DNA of 64,000 nucleotides from Sordaria brevicollis (taxonomy: Eukaryota; Ascomycota; Sordariomycetes; Sordariales; Sordariaceae). The translations under genes and the position numbers were made by a program. Location: contig JAUTDP010000009.1 in assembly GCA_033439795.1 (NCBI GenBank), forward strand, positions 620,001 to 684,000, written 5' to 3'. The notes below the pieces were generated by a model. It did no database searches. It was not told the origin of the DNA and saw nothing but the letters and a program-made list of their open reading frames with translations. Positions within the stretch are counted from its first letter, which is position 1. Each line of letters starts with the position of its first letter. Below, piece after piece: positions 11,225 through 22,663 of this stretch.

Positions 11225-14200
11225 TCATGCTGCAGATCGTAGGGTTCCAGCCCGTGATGGTGTAGTACTAGGTCCCCTTGAAGGTCCCCTCGAAGATCCT
11301 CTGTGCGTGTGGTGATGGTGGGAACGGTGGCTGTGGCCGCGCTTAGAACCACTAGTTAACGTGCCAACATCATGTTTTCCTGGGTAGAATTAGTATATCA
11401 TATCCAGAAAAGAAGAGCTAATATGCTGAAATCGGGTTCTGCTTACCATCACAACAAGCTCTGACGTTTTCTAGCCGGTCGGCTTCTCGATCTTGCTGTT
11501 CAATCATTTGTCTCACATCTTCAGCACTGTCCTCAACCTCGCTTTGCTCATAGATGCCGTGGGGCGTGTCTCGACCAGAAACGCTCCTGCTGGCTCGTAT
11601 GCTGCCAAATTTGCTGTCCTTCCAATAGCCACTGATCCGGCTAAGAGTGCCAACTGAGGGGCGATTCTGGGCGCTTTGTCTGTTGGGCGTGAGGGTAGGA
11701 ATATTCATTGACATATCGAGGGCTGGTGAATCCACCCGGAGCGATCTTGAGTTGTAAGACGACAGCGAAGGTGCGCCGCGCGAGCCGCTAGGTGCCTGCC
11801 TCGAATATTGAGGGTTGAAGTCATTAATGTCATCTCTCGTGATATGTCCGGCGATCTCCTCCGCGTCTGCGTGGCCGTCTTCGTTGGTTCGAAGGAGCAG
11901 GTAAGAGAGTGCATTGAACCACGTCTCGTGTCGTTGCCCTGTTGTGCAGGTAAACTTGACGGTCCTTCCAGGAGAGATAATCACCAAACTCTTGCGGTGC
12001 AGACCAGGAGGCATAGGATTATCATCCGCTACAACCCGTACAGCCTCAATAGGAACGCTCTTCGCCCTCAGCTCGCTGCGACCTGCAGCTGAGGGATCAC
12101 GATCACTCCAGTACAACGTCCGCGTGTAAGGATGGACCCAGAAGTACCTGCGATGACGGTTGTCGGACATCTCTCCACGACCAGCCTTGCGAGTATACTT
12201 CCATAGATACTCACCGATCATGGTCTGGGTGATAGCCTGGATCATCCGAGGATCGGTACCAGCGCCGAACCCATGAGGATCGAAGCCACCGTTCGGTTGC
12301 ATCTGGAACCGCGTATCCATCTCGGAAACAAATGAGGACACCGAGGACTTGCGGCTATGCTGCGTCAACCGAGACGGTGAGTGGACACCAGAAGCCATAG
12401 TCCCATGTGCCGAACCAGTTCTATCCATGGCACGGGGTGTGGGAGTGCCACGACCAGACACATAAGACATGGGAGACATAGGCCGTGCGTTGCCACTGGG
12501 GGTCCGTGGGCGCAATCCTTGATTTTGACTCCTGAGGGCAGAGGCCGAGAATAACGGCGGCCCCATGAGACCAGTCATCGGTTGGTTACCGCTCGCAGAG
12601 CCAGTTCTCGCAGCTTCGATAGCCTCCTTGTGGTTGGGAGGTAGAGGTGGAACATCAGTTACAAACGCCCTATTACTAGCAGAGCTGTTTGGTCTCCTGA
12701 TAGTAGTTGTTCCTTCAATGACAGCAGTGCCAGTATCCGACATCTTGCCCTTCGAAGAAGCAATGCTTTCAGGAATCTCCTGGAAGCTCCGGTGCCTTCT
12801 GATAGTCGAGAGAGTGCCGGTGCTCAAAGATGAGTCTGTCCTCTCCAGTTCACGAGCATGGGAATGGTGAGCTCCCGACATCAGAAGCATGTCAATGGCC
12901 TCGGAGGTCAATGCTGTTTGCACTTCCTGGTCGACAGTAGCCAATGGTAGCTTCTGCTGTGAGTCAGCTTGCTGCTCGGAGGTAGACCGTGGCAGCTGTC
13001 CCTCGACAGGTGTGTCGGTCTCAGGATCGTTGGGTATAATGAAAGCATTTCTCTTCGGACTGCGGTTCAGCGGAGCCTCGGTATCCTTTGACTGCCAGCC
13101 AACAAAAGCTAGTGAACGAGGCAGGCTGATAGCAGGGTCCAGAGCGAGAGGCTCGATCTCTTGGGCGAGTATGTCTGAAACGGAGAGAGCAGGAGGCTGA
13201 GGAGCGGGAACTTCTTCGGGCTCGACATCCAAGAGCTGGAGTTGAGAAACCGACATAGCCGGGGGCGGTGTCAAAGGTCTCTCCTCGGGCTCAATGTCAT
13301 TAGTTTGTACGAACGAAAATGATAGCGCCGGCAGAGCGATAGGTAGCTCAACTGGCTCGATAGCGCTTGCCTGAACTGACGAGATTGAGAGCGGCGGCAG
13401 GGGAGTAGCTGGGAGCTCGACAGGTTGGATATCGCTCGCCTGGACTGATGAAATGGACAGTGGCGGCAGAGGAGCAGGTGGTTCTTCGACGGGTTCAATG
13501 TCACTCGCTTGGACGGAAGAGACCGAAAGTGGTGGCAGAGGAACAGGCGGTTCTTCGACAGGCTCGATATCACTCGCTTGGACTGAGGAAAGCGACAACG
13601 CAGGCAAGGGAACAATCGGTTCCTCGATAGGCTCAATATCATGCGTTTGGAGCGATGAGATCGATAACTCCGGCAAAGGAGCGGGTGCTTCTTCGACGGG
13701 CTCAATATCACTTGCTTGAACCGAAGATACCGACAGTTCCGGCAAGGGAGCAGGCGGGAGCTCAACGGGCTCGAAGTCGTGCGACCGGATGGATGAAACG
13801 GCAAGAGCTGGTAGAGGCTCTTCTGGCTCGTGACGGGGCTCCAGCACTTCTGCCTTGATAGCGGAAAGTGACAGCGGCGCCGGCAATGGCGCCGGCTCAA
13901 CTTGCGGTTCTACATCCTCCGAAACAATGGATGAGAAGCCTAGAGGAACAGGTAGAGCCTTCTCCGTGAGTTCTCTCGGTGCTTCAACCACAGTAACCAC
14001 TGTGGGTGGTTCCACTGGCACTTCGACCGGTTCAACTTGTTCTGACACCACATGCGAAAAGGTAAGGTCAACGGGTGTTGCTACAGTAGCCTCCGGCTCG
14101 ATGTCCTGAGCAAGGACAGTGGGGATGCTGAGTCTTGGTGGCGGGATGACTTCGGGCTCTGGATCAGCCCGAGGCTCAACTTGTTCGGAAACAAGGTCCG

Positions 14201-17200
14201 ATACACTGAGGGGAATCGGCTCAGGCGCCGGTGGCTCGACAGGCTCAATGTGTTCTGAGATGAAAGATGCGACAGTCAGAGGCGCTGGTTCAGGAACAGG
14301 CTCCAGAACAGGTTCGATGTGCTCAGACACGCATTGCGAGAGGCTGAGCGGTGCTGGTTCCGGTAAGAGTTCCAAGACAGGCTCGACGTGCTCAGAAACG
14401 AGCTTGGAAAAGACAAGGGGCACCGGTTCAGGCTCCGGTTCGGAGACAGGCACGATATCCTCAGCGACGAGACCTGAAAGACTAAGGGGAGCGAGTTCGG
14501 GTACCGGCTCCTGTACAGGCTCAACATCCTCTGAAACGAAGCTTGACATTGTAAGCGGTACTGGTTCAGGGATAGGTTCCAGGATAGGCTCGATGTTCGT
14601 CGAAACGATCGCGGTCATATTCAGCAGCACAGGCGAAGGCTCAATATCCTCGGACTGGACAGCAGAAATGCTCAGCGACTGCACGGCAGTGGGCTCAATG
14701 TCATGCTGTACGCCGGCATCACTGTAGGATACGGCCGGTACAGGCTGCGAGGAAACTACCCGTCTGAGTTCGTCCCCGAGCATTCGAGTGGAGACAGGCG
14801 ACCCATTGGGCCCAACGACAGATTCCATGGAAATAGGACGCTTGACCTTGATAGCAGTCCTGTTACCCTCCTGGGTCGACGCTGTCGATGAAGGGGTACC
14901 GGGGGTGTTGACCAAAGATCTGAAGTCAACTGGATCGGTCACCATTCCACTATCAACCATTACAGCCTGTGGCAACCGTGGAACCCTTGGAGGTGGCGTT
15001 ACTGGACGGTTTATGCTAGTAACGGAGCGAATGCTTCTTCGGCCAGGTGTGGCGGCGCCCACTGATGACTCTTCGTCACTACCAAACTCGTTAAGCTCAG
15101 CAAACAAGCTTTGGCCTTGCTGAGGGGACTCGGATGTGTTGTTAAAGAAGCTTCCAGGGCTGCTGTTCATGCCCGGATCAACGCTAGGCTGTCGTGACCG
15201 TCTGTTGGAGGCAAGAGTAGCACGGCTGATACCCCTACGCAGCCTTTGTGCTGGCTGAGATGATGGGGTCATCATGCGAGGGTCGTTGGAGGCAGGATAT
15301 TCATCGTCCGCTGACGTCGAAGCGGTGCTGTCAAAGGAGTACCGGTGGATGGGATCACCCAAAGGCATCATTGAGGGACGCTTGAGTCGGCCAGCGCCAG
15401 TGGAGGCTTCAGTCTCCGTTTGCGCGTCGGAGTCGTCATCGGAGAACTCTTCAGCCCCGGTCTGGAAATCTTCTGTCTCCGTCGCACGCTCTGCTGCGGT
15501 TTCAAAGGCCGCATCGCTGGTTTCGTTCGCTGTTTCGAAATGATCGCTGCTAGATTCCGCAATAGGGACGAAACTGCGAACGGGACGCAGGTTCGGACCG
15601 GTGGTTGCCATGGTACGGGGAGATGGTGCTTCGCTCTGATCTTCCCATTCTGGATCCTCTGGGCTAGGGGGCGCAACGGGCAAAACTTCGGTCTTGGTCG
15701 AGCGGTTAAGGCCTAGCTGGCCAAGTCTCGGTTTCTTGAATTCCCTAGACTCCATCTTGCGATTCTTGCGGCCGTGAGGTGGGCCATCAGGCCCTGTCCT
15801 CAGCTTCTCGACCTCATCACGGGCGTCCTGAAGCATACGCTTCAGCTCAAGCTTCTCAGTCTTCTCGCGATGGATGTTGGTCCTGAGAGTCTGGATTGTG
15901 CGATGGGCATGGGCAAGAGAGGTCTTCAAGGTCTCAGACTCAAGGCCCGAGTGTCTGGGGGTTAGCTTGACCGGTGACGGTGGTGGCGAATGCTCTGGTG
16001 TGCCGGAGTCAGCCGCCATCTGGTAGTCGTCGTCGCTGCTTCCATGACGGGATTCACGCTCCAATGCTCGTCCACGCTCTTGAGCAAATGCTCTCGCAAG
16101 CTCTTGATTTTGTTGAGTCAGCTCGTCAACCTTCTTTTGCATCGCCAAGCGCTCACTCTCTGCTAGAGCAGCGTTGCGTCGGCTCGTACCCAGCTCGATT
16201 TCGAGGCTCTTGATGGTAGCAGCATGCTTCTCATCTTGCTTGGATTGATTATGCTTGAGCTCCTCGAGCTCTCGCTGGGTTGAGTTCTTTTCGGCTTGGA
16301 CGATATTGAGCGTTTGTTGCAGCTTCTTCTCGCGATCTGCACCCTCGCGTTGTGCAGCCAATAGTTCATGGATCTGAGTTTCGAGGTTCCAGTTTTCATC
16401 CTTATATCGACTCTCGCTTTCATCCAAAGCACGCATGCGTTGTTGGAGTCCCTCCGCTTCGAGTTCTAATCGGGATCTTTCAACTTTGAGATTCTTGAGC
16501 TCTCCTTCTTTCTCGGCAAGCAGAGCTTGCAGGTTTCGGACCTGGGCGATCAAGGATGTGCTGATTTCGGCGGCAAATTCGATATCATGGATGCGATTTG
16601 CGGGTTGGTTGCGTGATCTCCGGTTGGGCATACTAAGCTTAGAAGGAGATGCCGAAGCAAGACTCTCGAACTTGGACGGGCTGGCCGAGCGATGCTACAA
16701 ATCATTAGCCTACGTTACCACTTACGGAGACAACGTCTTTACCCTTGAGCCCCTCTCGTCTGGCGAGAAGGGAGACGGTGAAGCCTGAGCCGGGTCATTA
16801 CTAGGAACTCGTTGCTTAGGCAGGAAAGCACGCGCGCTTTCTCTGGCGACCTCGTTGTACTCCCGCTCAATCTCGGCCAGCTTCTGGCGCAAATCAGGAT
16901 CGATCTCGGTTTCGGATTGTAACTGTTCCACCTCTCGCAGTCGCTCGGCCAGTTCTCGTTGTTGTTGTACCAAAGCAGTACCCAGTTTGCCAGCCTCCTC
17001 CATTCTTCGTTCTGTATCTTGAAGGTGAGCCTTGAGGGCTCGTTTGACTTGCTCAGCAGAGGCACCAGGGCCGAGCGAGAGCAGTTGGGTGTCAAAGGTG
17101 GAATGCCGCTGGTTGCTTTGCCCCGGTGGGCTTAAAAAGGGATCGTACAGGTCGCTGGCGGTCACGGCCGCGACCTGGTCATCGGGGGCCAAACTGTTGG

Positions 17201-17219
17201 CCATTCTTCTCGAAGCCAT
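11225..17219 (-). CDS. apsA: ApsA/Num1-type nuclear-migration cortical anchor (coiled coil, 23-residue repeats, PH domain)
   Basis: A cell-cortex protein of the ApsA/Num1/Mcp5 family that anchors dynein and so positions nuclei. Exons are 16726-17219, 11447-16680 and 11225-11379, giving 1960 residues. The first intron is only 45 bp (GTAAGT...CCAG with a CTAATG branch site); the second is 67 bp with ACTAAT. The start MASRRMANS was chosen because the frame further upstream has no ATG. Order along the protein: coiled coils at about 60-130 and 200-430, an acidic and serine-rich stretch, and about 23 tandem repeats of about 23 residues at about 823-1355 (core ASDIEPVEEPPAPLPPLS). A C-terminal PH domain follows at about 1650-1765 (EYLWKYTRKAGRGEM, HRRYFWVHPYTRTLYWSD), expected to bind PI(4,5)P2. 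The tail is basic and histidine-rich. ApsA and Num1 differ in repeat content; the PH domain and N-terminal coiled coil support the family. Confidence 0.92.
13110..14706 (-). repeat. Tandem 69-bp coding repeats inside apsA
   Basis: About 23 diverged copies of a 23-codon unit, with consensus close to VQASDIEPVEEPPAPLPPLS. Early copies (higher coordinates) read VSEHIEPVLEPVPEPAPL; later copies read QASDIEPVEEPPAPLPPL. The unit length is nearly constant, so register is kept; one copy carries an insertion of about 18 residues and two are slightly shorter or longer. Confidence 0.9.
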
Positions 17220-19345
17220 CGGACAGGCAGGCCTCAACTAGTACTTGATGGGATGCGGTTCCCAACCGCAATGGCGGCTCGAGTCTCGTTTCGTATTGTA
17301 TTCGATATGCGCTGGGCGTAAGCTATCCTGGAGGTCGGCAGCCCAAGGCTGGTATCGGTGCGATCCGGAGTAAGAAAGGCAGACCCGGCTGCCTGGGATT
17401 TGCTATTAAAGAATGGTCGGTTCTGGTTGTAAAGAAAACAAGAAGTAAAAAGACAACGGTAAAGAGCGGCGGTACCGAAGAATAGACGACAATAAGGAGC
17501 GACAAAGGAGTTGATTAGGAAATATCGAATAGCAGTAAGTCGGAAGGCAAGCGCAAACAAACGTTATGGCGAGCCAGCAAGGTGTTGAAGGGGAGGTCGG
17601 AACAAGAAAAGTTCTGTTGAAGCCCAGGTGGTCGGTCTCGGTCGGTGGGGATTTACGCGACAGGTGGAAGCAGGGACCTCGAACGCCCTGAGGGGGAGGA
17701 AGGGATGTGGTTGTGTCGGGTGTTGAGATTGTCGACTTTGATACAGCATGAATGCCGTTGGATGGATCCCAGCCGCAGATTGGGTGTTGGTCGGTTGGTA
17801 ACCTGGAGAGCTGACTATGCCCAACAGCGTCAACAATGATGTCCGCAAATAGGATATTTCAACCGGTTGGAAGGCAGAAAGTGTATGAGGGAGGGGGACG
17901 AAGTGGAAGCGAGCAAATGATTGATTTTGACACGCCGAGGCTTGTAGCAAATCACACATTGATGGACGCCTGCACGACGACTTTTTAGCCCGCCAAAGGC
18001 CCGCCAAAGAACCAGCGCTGAATGGAGACCAGCAGTGACAGATGGGAGGAGGCAAGAAGACCGAGCTTCCACTTGGAGGACACTTGATGGAGAGCTGACA
18101 CCAGGTGCAGAGACCTGTGCACAGCACTGCCCAATATGTACGCAGCGTCTTGACTCTAGACAACTCTCAACAGCCAACTGTGCACACGTGCGCCACGTCC
18201 ACTTACGCCAGCGCAAAGTGTAAAGGGAAGCGAAGGGAGTGTGGACTGTGGAAAGATTGGAGGATGGTGATCGACTTTCAGGTTGGAGAAGTGCTTGCGA
18301 TTGCGCACCTTGCAGTGTGTTTCCTTGAGCTGCGCTGTATCCGTCTCGTCGTCCCTTTGCCACACACGCGCGCTCTCGTTTTTTCCTTTGCAACTATGGA
18401 ATCTTTCTCGCGCAAACACAACACGGTAGGTATGGTAATCGGAGATTGGCCTGGTCTGGCGGAGAAAGTCGGTCGGGCGCGGTCTTGATCACGGTCGGGC
18501 GATTTGGACTTTACAGCCACCCACGGCGGTCGGCAGCCGGACGATTTAATTAGGTGAGATGGAGAGATGGAAGCCCCTTGAGATGGAAATCCCGTTCGGA
18601 GCGGGGACGGAGGAGATATGAGATGGAGACAATGAAAAGGGAAAAAAAAGGGAAAAAAAGAGGGAAATTGGACCCAGCAGCGCGCAAGACTGTTCGACTT
18701 GCTGGCTGTCACAGAGGCCCTCACTTGTTGGTGGTCGTGACTCGATAGTGCGAAGGACGGGACGAACTTCGAGTTCAACAGTTGGTGCAGATCGAGCAAC
18801 GAAGATGGACGGGAGGGGGAAACGCGAACGGAGAGAGCCCGCTGCCGTGGAGGTGGACGGGTGCAGCGCTGTGCCTGGATGTCGTCGGGGCGTGCCTGCT
18901 GTTGTGCCTGGCCCCGACGGATCGCTGGCGCTGCCCTGCCCGTGCCTGGCGGCTTCCCCTTCCTTCCACTGCAGGTGGGCTTCCAATCCACTTCCACTTT
19001 CACTCTGGTCCTTCGGGTTGGATCGCGCGACTGGCGCAGTCCCCGGCGGACCCACATGTTCAATAAATGTACACTGCAGTGCCAGATACAGTTTGTCCAC
19101 CTGTTCCTTGAGGTTTGGCGTTTCCTGGCTTGCTTGGGACTCTACCTGGGCTCTAGGGAGACACTTTCATGGTCTCACCAGGACTGCAGGTGCCAGTCGA
19201 TGCTGAGGTGGTGGCACCGACCGTCAACCGTGATTCAGCGTGAGTCGAAATGGAAGACAAAAGGGCAGTTTGTCTTATCTCAGTGCTCAGACCTTCTTAC
19301 TTTTTTAGGCAGGGACGTTCATAGACTGTAATTGCTATGTTCATG
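17220..19345. other. apsA 5' flank and edge of RIP block 1, no gene supported
   Basis: About 2.1 kb of normal base composition upstream of apsA, probably its promoter and long leader. The open frames here (for example the minus-strand 18278-19063) are low-complexity serine/proline/arginine shadows with no domain. GC content falls sharply at about 19330-19350. Confidence 0.5.
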
Positions 19346-19888
19346 TTTTTTGCTATACGGACCACTCCTTATTTAAAAGTTTCGATATTTACTATATCGG
19401 GTCCGTACATTCTTTTATTTTAATATAATTACTATTTTATATTTAAAACGCCTAAAAAAGAGGTTTGAGTTCAAAATTAGATAATATATAATTACAGGTT
19501 TATAAATCGACAAGTTTGGCGCGGACAATCCCCAACCCTAAAATACTACAAAATCTTTTAATAATGCGAAATACATACTAGGAATGGCCTTATCGAGACG
19601 AATACAATAGTATAATTAGTTTTTTAATCCGGGCAATATAGACCTCAATTATCAAAATATTTCGAAAAAAATTACGGGTTTTTATATTATATATCTATAT
19701 TATACAATAGCATTTTTCATCCTAATTTTCTAAAATTTTATAAGCATAACTATAATAGTATTTTAAACGCGTAGGGTTATTCTGCCTTAATTACGTCGCG
19801 TTATTATTTTTCTTTAATTTTTTATTTTCAACCGAATAATATTATAGATAATAACGACGCCCCTTTCGACGCCTAGCGCGTATTAACG

Positions 19889-22531
19889 GTAATGCGAAAT
19901 ATTATTGGCGGTAAATAACTTCGTAATAAATAAGTTCGAATAATTATACGCTTAATTATCGAATAATTAAATACTATTTTAATAATAATAATTAGGTACG
20001 GCAAAAGTATTATACTATATACTTTTTCGGTATTACATAATAAAATCACAATCTAAATCATCCCCCTTACGAAATTAAAAGAGAATTAATATAACGATAT
20101 TACAATTAAACTCCTAGAGTTTAAACCGGTATAAATAGATAAAGATATAGTTTTAAAGGTAAATAATTACTACCCCCTTTTCTTTTTTCCTTTTTTTTTT
20201 TCTTTTTGGCTAACTATAATATAGAATAAGGATATTTAGGACTAAATTTAATACGGCGATTATATTTATATCCTTCTAAATCTAAAATTAATTATTAGTG
20301 CGAAATTCAAGGCCGTATTAAGGTCGTTAGAATTTTATTAAAAAATCGGATTATTCGCAATCGACGAACTATACTATATATTAAAATAACGCGATTTCTA
20401 CAAAGAGTTTCAATATCTATATACTTTACAACCGCTATTATTAAAAAGCATTCCCTAATTTAATTATACAATTACGCTAACCGGTATTTATAAAGATTTT
20501 ATTATTAAGAAGGTTAACTTTAATTCTAAGAATTTCGAAATTATTAAAACTTCTATCAACCGGCTAAAAATCTCAATTATTATTTAACTATTATTAAAAA
20601 ATTGTATCGGTGATTTTAAGCGTCTCTTCTTTTTAATAAAAGGTTTTATACTATCAACTCGACGCAATATCCTAAAAACGATTATATATATCGATAACTA
20701 TAATAATCTTTCGATAATAAAAAATACTTTAATTAATTACTTATATAATAATTATAATTTTAGTAAGGAATTTGGTTATAAGGTTATTAAATTATATAAT
20801 TCTTTAATCCGCCCAACGGATAAAGATATTATATATAAGGATTTCGCTACCGAAGTTAATACCGATTATTATATATACTTAATAACTATTTCTCTAAATA
20901 TAGGTATAGACCTATTTAATATTATTCGAATTATATAATTTGGTATACCTCCTACTCCCAATATCCCGGATATATAATAGCGTTTTAAAAAAGTAATATA
21001 AAAACCGAAGGATAATAGTATATAAAGGAAGGCTTACTTTTTTATATTATATTAAATATTTAATTACTTTAATTTAAATAATAAATAACCTAAACGATTA
21101 CGAAGATAATAATAGCTATAGAAATTTCGTTAACCTTATACGCCGAATATACCGAATAGGTTAATAAACGTTATTATAACCGCAAATAAAGAGGAGAATC
21201 CGGATATAAATAATAACAATAACGAAAGTAACGCCGGTATTGAAGAATAGCCTTAAAATAATAATAATAAACTATTACTAAATATTAGGGAGTTTTATTC
21301 TTTATACGAATTCGAATATAAAATCAAATAGTCGAAACCTAACGATAAGGTTCGTATTAAACATTAAAAGAAAGATCCAATTTTTATAAAATTCCTTAAC
21401 GCGCCGTATTTTTATAAAGCTATTTTCGATTATTTCTAAAAACCTCCTAATAAAAACTTCGAATATAAGCAATTTATCCCCGATGGTATATATTATAATA
21501 AATTTGGTTGTATACCGTTATTTAGGAGGATTCCTATAATACTAGAGCGAGACCGAAATAAGGTATTTAATAGACCGACGGTTAGAATATTAATAGATAA
21601 AATAATATCGTATATTAATAATTAATATAAAAAGAAGGCATAAGAATTTATCTTAGAAAATAACCGTATATTCAAAATTATATTAAAAATTTTAATACTA
21701 ATCCGGCTTTAATATACGGTTATACGCTTATTCGCCGACGATAATATAATTCGTTGGAATAAAGTCCTCTTTTTTTCGGACGTTAATAATTTGGAGGATA
21801 AATTACCTACTATATAATAATAGGAATATAAGGAAGAGTATATCGATAATTTAATTAAGTTTTATTTTACGTTAATTATTAAAGTATACGAGGATTAGGA
21901 AAAGGAATATCTTCGACCTCCGTACTAAGCCTAACCTCGATTACATATTAATAACTATATAGCCGTAATTCCTATTCGTCCTACTTCCCTTTTAATTAAT
22001 ATTTTATATCGTATTATTATTTCTATTATTCTTTAATTAGAAGCTCTTCAATTAAAAGTTGGAAAACCTCTAGTAATATTAGAGGTAATAATACCGGGGG
22101 AATAAGAAGTAGAATAAAGTAATAATAATAATAATTAAAATAAAGTTTAAAAGGGAGTGGAAATTAAAGTGGGTTTAGCCGAATATTAATATTAAGGTCC
22201 TTCGATATTATAACGGGGATTCGAAGAAACCGACCAATTACTTTATAATTTTACTAATTCGTTATTAATTATTCCTTTCCGTGGTTCTATAATTAGTTTT
22301 ATAGCTAAAAGTAGAGATAAAAATAGAAAAGAGGAAAGATTAGCCTCTCCTTTTATTAATTTACTTATATAATTTAGTACCTAAATAGCCGTATTATATA
22401 ATTTAAATTGGCGGATAATACTATTTTTACCGGTAATTAAATTGTTAACTAAAGGTAAGAAGGGTAAAGGTAAAGGGAAAAAAAGGGAGAGTAATATTCT
22501 AATCGTTAGATTACCCGCTTATAAAAAATAA
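19889..22531 (+). pseudogene. RIP-degraded RecQ-like superfamily 2 helicase
   Basis: Read in one frame (codons starting at positions congruent to 2 modulo 3) this stretch gives about 880 codons broken only by TAA/TAG. Helicase motifs occur in the right order. Walker A reads RYGKSIILYTF at about 19994-20026, motif Ia IIPLTKLKEN at about 20057-20090, and motif II IDELYY at 20360-20377. Motif III TITLTGIYKDF begins at about 20468, motif V TISLNIGIDLFNIIRII begins at 20885, and a QRF-containing motif VI follows at about 20970-20995. DELYY is what a RecQ-type DELHC box becomes after CAC to TAC and TGT to TAT. A long C-terminal extension rich in Asn, Lys and Glu follows to a TAA at 22529. The true start may lie further upstream. 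Telomere-linked RecQ helicases of fungi are one possible parent family. The gene cannot encode a full protein. Confidence 0.8.
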
Positions 22532-22663
22532 AAATATATATAATAATAAATTTATATATATAATTAATAGAATATACGCTTCCTCCGATAATTTTTTCAT
22601 TTACTTTAAAAAATTCCGAGATATTTATTTATAATAATATCCTTCTCCGATAAAGTAATATAC

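Noticed and set aside
18278..19063. 261-codon minus-strand frame upstream of apsA
   Set aside because: Low-complexity Arg/Ser/Pro sequence with overlapping frames of equal length on both strands; no recognisable domain.
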